Shown one piece after another: positions 57,747 to 64,000 of a stretch of 64,000 nucleotides of DNA; within the stretch, counting starts at the first letter, position 1, and each line of letters opens with the position of its first letter. The notes beneath the pieces were generated by a model. It did not search any database. It was not told where the DNA came from and was given only the letters and a program-made list of their open reading frames with translations. Source of the DNA: Brachionus manjavacas (Eukaryota > Rotifera > Eurotatoria > Ploima > Brachionidae); contig JAHQIY010000003.1 in assembly GCA_019054805.1 (NCBI GenBank), positions 6,510,001 to 6,574,000 on the forward strand, in the 5' to 3' direction. The position numbers and the translations under genes are program-made.

Positions 57747-60293
57747 TTATTTGGAAGCCGCTTTAGTTGATTGAATTGAATATGAACTCGGAAGATTGGT
57801 GGCCGGTCCGAGGATACTTGACAAAACCACTGCTGTTTTGCTCTTGCGCATTGATTCCGGAGTTTTGTTCGAAATTTTGAACAACTTCTGCGGCTGCTCG
57901 TTCGAATCAAGAACACTAAAGTAAAAACTGGACGGTACCTTGATCAAATTCTCGACAACTTGATGCTGAATTTTGAGTTCATTTATAATCTCAGCGGGTG
58001 ATTTGTTAGGACTGGAATTTCCCACAATAGATGGTCCAAAAACACGGGCTAAATTAGAAGCAGGCATTTTGCACTCGATTGTTTCACTAATCCTCTGCAA
58101 GTGCAAGATAAGGAAGGCCAGTGTGTCCCGATTGGCGTCGGGCAAGGCCAGTATGGCTTGCTCTGATTCAACAATCTTCTCGTTTTCATTCTGAATTTCA
58201 CATATTTTCGAAAACCTGTGCCAAGAGTCATACGTAATCAGGTGTTCGTTTAGATTGTTCAAAAAGTCCTTGACAAAGCTGCAAAGAACATGCACCTCAT
58301 TTACTTTTCTGACATCTGGCACTTGATGCCGCTTGAAAAATTTTTCCTTTATCTGTTTGACTTGAAGATCGGACCCATTAACTCTGTAAAGACCCACTTC
58401 GTGGCATATCAATCCGCGTGTCTCGATCTCGTTTATGAACAACTGGAGGATGGCCGGTACCTTGGGATTTTCATCTGCATTAACAAAATCTGAGACTGAA
58501 CCCTGCGATGGAAAATTTAAACATGGAAAACAAGCTCTGGTCAACAAATCCTTGCAGTCTGTATGAATTATCATGTCACACTCGCGGCATTTGAGTATCA
58601 TTTTGCCAAATTTGGTTCGTTTGTCACAAGCAGCGCACAATTCACTGTTTAAAATAACCTGAGCCTTGAAAACATGGACTCGTTTGTACTTTTTGGCGAG
58701 GGGAATCAAAGCGCCTGATTTTGCTGTCTTGTGACTTGGTGTAGCGCTTGTTTTTTTGTGAGCTGATTTTGAGTTTTTGCTTGGCGTTGGCAATTCAACA
58801 ATGGGTGTCATGATGTTAATGTTTTGCCGATTTGATGAGCTTTTTTCCGATGTCGACTCATCCATCACCACTTCTGAAATATTCCAGAATATTTCACTTG
58901 ATTCATTGGTCTCGCTCTCATCAGCAGTTCGCTGTAAAAATTCCCGCGAAGGTCGTTTTTTGCGGTTTTTAACCCGAGCTGGCACATGACTAAAGTCAGA
59001 TTTTGCATCAAGATTTTTCCTTTTTTTAATGCTTTCGCCATTGTGCTGAATCTCACTTGTCAATGCTACTGGTCTTCCACTCTCCAACTTAAGGGTTGTA
59101 ACTGCAGTTATTGAGTTCCTTTTGTCACAATCCGAACCAGTTTGTGCACAGGAAAATTTTTGATGCTTGCTCAAATCGATTGATTTGGTTCGGTTGTGAT
59201 TTTTGGCAATGTCCCGATTGAAATCTTGGTCTCGAGTTAATGAAGTACTCTGTCGATGCTTGTTTGTCTTACGTTCGATTGAGCGTCGACTGCCTTTTGA
59301 GATATCAGTGGAATTTGATGGTGGCAGCTGGGTGGAAAAAGTTTTGGGGTTAGAACTGGAACTTTTGTTGGACACTTGATTCGTTTTTGAATGAACTAAA
59401 TCTATTTTGCTCGGATTCTCGTTTGACACTTGATAAGTATCTGTAATTATGTTTTCATCGTTAGGTAGATCAATGTCATCTTCTGTGTAGTCTGAAATTA
59501 TGGATCCAGTGTCTTCGATTCCCCTCAAAGACCTAGATTTTTTTTAAACTACCAAGTATCAATTAGAATTTTTAAATATACCGTCTTGGTGTATTCATGT
59601 CATTAAAGTTTTGATTGGTATTTATGTCAAAGTTGGGATTTTGATTTTGAAAATCATATTGATAAGGAAGCATGTTATCTGTATTTGTTAAATTGTAGAT
59701 GGAATGCTTTTTGTCACTGGTAAGAATTTCTTGAAACATTTCGAATTGTTTTTGCTTTTTAAATTTTTAAATTAAATTAATTTATTAATACGAAAATTTA
59801 TTTACCAATTTATCTAGTTCAATTTGCTAAAAAAAATTTTAATTAAATAAAAATTTTTTTTTTTGAATTTAATTACCAGTCTTTCAGCTTTTTGTTCAGC
59901 TGTCAATCTTTTTTCATGGTGAATTTCAATATCTATTCTAGAAATAACAAATTTTTGTGATTTAATTTTCTTTGATGGTAAAAAAATGCTACTTAAGCTC
60001 ATTTATTTTGCGTTGGTAAATGCTTTTTTCCATGTTCAATTTATTTTCGAGTTCTTTGCATGAAATTTCAGCTTGAAGCCATTTTTTGCGCATCTCTTCC
60101 ATGCTTTTGGCAAAATAGATAAATTCTGTAAAAACAAAATTGAATCTTCGAATTAATTCTGGTTTGATTTTAAATAAGACATACGTGGTAAAAGAGATTC
60201 TGTATTGAGGACATTTTGAATTTTGATAAGTAGCTCGTATATTTGAATCTGTTTGGAACTAGCTGCTGCGAGTTTTTTGTTCAAATTGTCCAT
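57747..60293 (-). CDS. RACGAP1: RACGAP1 (MgcRacGAP/CYK-4)
   Basis: Six exons, all phase-consistent: 60185-60293, 59993-60125, 59877-59937, 59806-59826, 59582-59754 and 57747-59532. The N-terminus MDNLNKKLAASSKQIQIYEL leads into a coiled coil (FIYFAKSMEEMRKKWLQAE; EIHHEKRLTAEQKAERLQIE), the MKLP1-binding part. A basic disordered region follows. Then comes a C1 zinc-binding domain (HVFKAQVILNSELCAACDKR ... CRECDMIIHTDCKDLL) and a RhoGAP domain (GLICHEVGLYRVNGSDLQVK with the Arg finger; ALPDANRDTLAFLILHLQRI; NLARVFGPSIVG). The tail has SSILGPATNLPS like the vertebrate protein. RACGAP1 and MKLP1 form centralspindlin, which bundles midzone microtubules and activates Ect2/RhoA in cytokinesis. Exon 4 is a 21-nt microexon encoding QIELDKL inside the coiled coil. 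The gene looks intact. Confidence 0.95.
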
Positions 60294-60742
60294 TTTTGTT
60301 TCGAATTCAAATTTTCAATTTAATGCACTTTTCATGATTTTTTTTTTTGAAATAATATTGCTTATACAATACTCTGTACCCATCAAGATTCTAAATATTC
60401 AATGCAAAAATTTCAAAAATTAATTTTTAATGAATCAAAATTATTTGTATGAAATCATCTTATTTTTTAATAAGTCAGTTTATACTAATAAGAAGAAATA
60501 TAACCGAGTGATTCATTAATTTCAAGTATTTGAAGTAAAAAAGTCTGGAAATTTTACATAAATTTAATATACCCAAAAAACAAATATCTGTTTGATTAAC
60601 TTTAAGAAAGGAGGTATTTTTAATTAATAAAATCGATAATTAATAATTGATTTTTTTTATTAAATAAAAGATTTTTTTTTCTTAATTAAAAAATTGAAAA
60701 ATCATTTTAACATTAAAAATTTTAATACAATGGTTAAGAATA
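60294..60742. other. RACGAP1 upstream region
   Basis: About 450 bp of AT-rich sequence that should hold the RACGAP1 promoter. No motif recognised. It ends at the LINE tail. Confidence 0.45.
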
Positions 60743-63160
60743 GTAGTAGTAGTAGTAGTAGTAGTAGTTAACTGTATTATAAGCATTTGCCTACACTAGC
60801 GCGTAATTGGGCCTAGCCCTATAAGGGCCATTGCAGGCGTTGCCTTGAGCCATTCTAAAAACTTATCGGTCTATAAATGCTTTGAAACTATTGACTGACA
60901 TCGCATTTACCGCATTTGTTGATAACCTGTTCCATGTCTCGGCAACTCTGTTCGTTAAGAAATTGTAGCGATACCGTCCTCCTTTGTTAATTTCCCTTAA
61001 CAACTTTTTATCATTTGTTCTTCTTAAGTTTAAAGATAAACTTTAAGCATAATTTACATCATTTAACAATTCTATATTTTCAATCTTGTGCACAATCTTA
61101 TACATTTGGATCAAGTGACTTCTTAATCAGCGTTCCTCTAAACTAATCAGATTCAGATCTCGAAGTCTTTCTTCATAAGGTTTCTCTTTAATTGATTTAA
61201 CTAATTTGGTGTCTCTCCTCTGAACCTTCTCAAGAATATTTATGTCCGTTTAAAACGAAGGCGACCAGAAATTGACTACTTATTCAAGATGAGAGTGAAC
61301 CAGTTCCTTATAGAGTGGCACAATCGTCTCTCTAAATATGAAATATGAAAAGGTCCAAATATGAAAAGGAACTCTTGATTTGACTCAAAACGCCATTTGC
61401 CTTTGCAGCTGCTTCGTAACCGTTACGAAGCAATGGCATTACTTGTTCCATTCATAGATCATTTGTAATAAAAACGCCAAGATCTTTCTTATGATTTGTC
61501 TCCTCGAGTGCATTTATTCTATATGAATTTGGCATTAGGTAAACATTCTTCTTCCTTCTTCCGCCAAGGTACATTGCTTTACATTTCGAGAAATTTAACT
61601 TTGTAGACCATGTTCTACTCCATTCATTTAATATCACCAAATCTTCCTGTAGCTCAACTGAGCTATCTAAGTTACGATCAAAAATTCCCATCAATTTCAA
61701 GTCGTCAGCATATGAAAGGCAAGGTTTAAAAAATTTTCAAGAAGGTAATTAATGTAAATGACGAAAAGTATTAGTCCAAGGACTGACCCATGTGAAACCC
61801 CGCTTGTCACATTCTCCCACTCAGAAACACCAAGTATAACCCGCTGTTTTCTTCCAATTAATAAGCTTTTTATCCATTCCAAAGTCTTATCAAAAAATCC
61901 ATATGAGATCCATTTGATTAATAATTTTTGATGAGAAACTTTGTCGAAGGCTTTGGAAAAATCAGTGTAGATCACGTCTACCAAATTACCACTGTCAATC
62001 TCAAAAGTAACCCTGTTCTAAAAACTCCAACAGGTTAGTGGTGCAAGATCTCTTAGGCATAAAACCATGTTGCTTACTACTAACTAACTTTTTTCAAACA
62101 GAAAGGTCATCATCTCGTTTCTGATAATTTTTTCTATCAACTTTAGACCCTCCTTTGTGTAAAGGGGTAAAATTAGCAATTTTCCATCTTTCTCGTAAAA
62201 GTCCCTTTGAAAATGACTTGATGAAAATTGTTGATAATGGGATTGAAAATTCCTTTGAACTACCCTTCAAAACTAAAGCATTCACGTTACCTAGTCCAGA
62301 GGATTTCGATGAGTCCAAACTATTAAGATATTTCTCAATGTTGGTAGGACTAAAAGCCAAAAGAGGATTTATGAAAAGTTTTTATCTGTACGCACTGGTA
62401 GATTTAGTAAGTCACCAAACAATTGGGGAGCAAAAACTGACCTGAAAAATCCATTTAAGTTATCAGCAATCTCGAGGCGATTTGAGCACACTGTTTCTTT
62501 TATTAAAATCGTTTCAATACCACCAGGTAGTTTTCTTTTCTTGTTCATATAGTTAAAAATAAGTTTTGGTTCACGTTTAGCTTTTAGAGCCAGGTCGCGG
62601 TCATAATGTCTGACAGCTTTTCTAATTTGCTATTAACATTCCTTTCTAGCACTTTTGTACTCGCTTACCTGTTTTTTATTTCCGACACCTGAATTGACAA
62701 ATCTAAACCAAAGTTTGTTCTTATGATTGCTTATATTTTTCAATTCTGAGTTGAGCCATCTTGGTTTGAATCTAGATGTTGGATAGCGCTTGATTGGAAC
62801 ATGATTTGCTACAATTGAATTATAATAGCCAAGAAAGATTTCGAACATTTCGTTTGACCCAACTTCACCGAAAATACTTTTCCAATCTAGTTCTCGAATC
62901 ATTAAAGATATATCAATACTTTCAGCTTTTTTGTAATTAAACTTCTTGGTCAATTGCTCTTTGTCTAGCAAAATTCTAGTACAACATGACCTTGTTTAAC
63001 ATCACCAAAAGGCGCTCTGCACTCTATGTGTGTTATCATGTCATGTGACTCAGTGATAATTTAGTCCAGCGTTTTATCCAAAGCTCCGTCAGATTTAACA
63101 AATGTTGGGAAAAACACGCTTTGTACAAGAAAAGAGTCTTTTAGAACTTCAATTTTTTAT
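60743..63160 (-). mobile_element. (ACT)n-tailed LINE, 5'-truncated in the endonuclease
   Basis: On + it opens with nine TAG units (the tail, about 60743-60770). The minus strand then gives, 3' to 5': C-terminus RVAETWNRLSTNAVNAMSVN; thumb KKDLGVFITNDL; RT motif C SYADDLKLMG; motif B SGVSHGSVLGLILF; motif A VIYTDFSKAFDKVSHQKL; motifs 1-2 SSGLGNVNALVLKG and RWKIANFTPLHKGGSKVDRK; the EN-RT linker PRWLNSELKNISNHKNKLW; and the endonuclease end (PTFVKSDGALDKTLD; PFGDVKQGHVVLEF). About 2.4 kb of a probable 3-4 kb ORF2 remains. Several stops and frameshifts separate the parts, so it is inactive. It is of the jockey/CR1/L2 superfamily; the exact clade is unsure. Confidence 0.85.
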
Positions 63161-64000
63161 TGAGTTTCATGGTCATATTTTTAATTTAATACCTAAAATG
63201 ATTATTTCTTGGTCAATTTTTAAGATTTTTTAAATTTTTTTTCTAAAGTATTTAAGATAAAGATAACAATTTAAAAAAAAATATTTTGATGATTGAATAA
63301 TGAAATTATTTTAAAGCTTTTAAAAACACAAATTCAAGGGTTGCTGCTGTTTGAGACCCTCAATAACCCTCATGTTATTGGGACCTCGACGAGAAAAAAA
63401 AAATTCTTGAATCTTTTTTAAGTGTCTAAAACATGTTAAAAAATTTAAACGCCACCTAATTTCTATACTTTTATTTAAAGTTTAAAAAAAAACGATTTAT
63501 TAAAACTTAAAAGTTTTTGATTCTTTTGACTAATAATAAAGAAAATAGATGCTAAAATAAAAATTGAATTAGCCAATTTTTATTCCTTCTCAGATAAAAT
63601 TCCTATCATTTTCAAAAATTGAAGGATCATTTTTGTCCTTATTTGGACAAAGTTCCAGTTCATTGTCCCAGTTCATTTTTGTGAGATATATTCAAGCATT
63701 TAAAGATGGAATAAAAAATATATTTAAAAAAACTTTGATATATATTTTGAAGAAAAAAATTTTCAAAACGAAATTATTCTCTTTTTCTTAAATTGCCTTT
63801 ATTTTGTTTTGATTAACTTTGTGGTTAATTTTCAATAAACACAGAAATTTAATTTTTTAAAAGAATAAATTAATTCATCAATTTTTTTATATATTTGATA
63901 AGCATCTTAGTATTTCAATCAGTGTTTAACATTTAATAATTATCAGTAAAATATTTAGAACAAATCAGTATATAAAAGAAAAATCTATTAATTTTTAATG
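63161..64000. other. Terminal AT-rich stretch
   Basis: No gene or recognised repeat. A GC-richer patch near 63340-63395 (GGTTGCTGCTGTTTGAGACC) stands out slightly. Confidence 0.5.

Noticed and set aside
1-64000. CRISPR arrays, rRNA, tRNA, LTR elements, Polintons or other virus-like elements
   Set aside because: No spaced direct-repeat array, no A/B-box plus cloverleaf candidate, and no gag, integrase, capsid or envelope-like frames were found. All RT signals belong to non-LTR elements.

Overview
This window is animal nuclear DNA. It is very AT-rich and carries many short (about 50-100 nt) AT-rich introns, plus a few long introns packed with transposon debris. The recognisable genes are animal-type and several are ciliary: an MTA-family NuRD subunit, a SKI8/WDR61 homologue, PRPF3, DRC8/EFCAB2, a crescerin/TOGARAM protein and RACGAP1. 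The base composition, gene structure and dense non-LTR elements would suit a small aquatic invertebrate such as a monogonont rotifer. That placement is inference and not proven by any single feature.

Layout: 1-736, 3' part of an unrecognised + strand gene. 1741-4200, a LINE scrap and a decayed piggyBac transposase split by a palindromic MITE. 4321-5509 (-), a five-exon SKI8/WDR61 gene with an AT-AC U12-type intron. 7662-13229 (-), an MTA1/2/3-like gene whose large intron holds a fold-back transposon. 13667-15485, a pile of truncated LINE 3' ends. 18685-19929 (-), an intronless TTL-domain gene. 22487-23701 (-), an intronless gene ending in a SOCS-box-like motif. 25291-29459 (+), PRPF3. 29563-30675 (-), DRC8/EFCAB2 in six small exons, tail to tail with PRPF3. 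33400-49906 (+), the crescerin/TOGARAM gene in about 17 exons, with a 4.7 kb intron full of LINE and fold-back debris. 51548-53840, LINE copies, a small retroposed-looking insert and a hairpin. 54410-57000, a secreted tandem-repeat/cysteine-rich protein gene and an inverted partial duplicate split by a LINE. 57747-60293 (-), RACGAP1. 60743-63160 (-), a longer 5'-truncated LINE.

The genes are not an operon-like unit. Their roles cover chromatin (MTA/NuRD), RNA surveillance and transcription (SKI8), splicing (PRPF3), tubulin modification (TTL), cilia (DRC8, crescerin), cytokinesis (RACGAP1) and probably protein turnover (SOCS box). Two LINE families account for most repeats. One ends in GCTCGGTACAGAAAAC plus an AAATAA-type tail and lies on both strands. 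The other ends in an (ACT)n tail, and all three copies seen here lie on the minus strand. The best candidates for a second look are the AT-AC intron in SKI8, the fast-evolving secreted repeat gene with its LINE-split inverted twin, the 64-nt insert with an 11-bp target-site duplication, and the two fold-back/MITE families. I saw no CRISPR array, rRNA or tRNA, and no LTR, Polinton or virus-like element.
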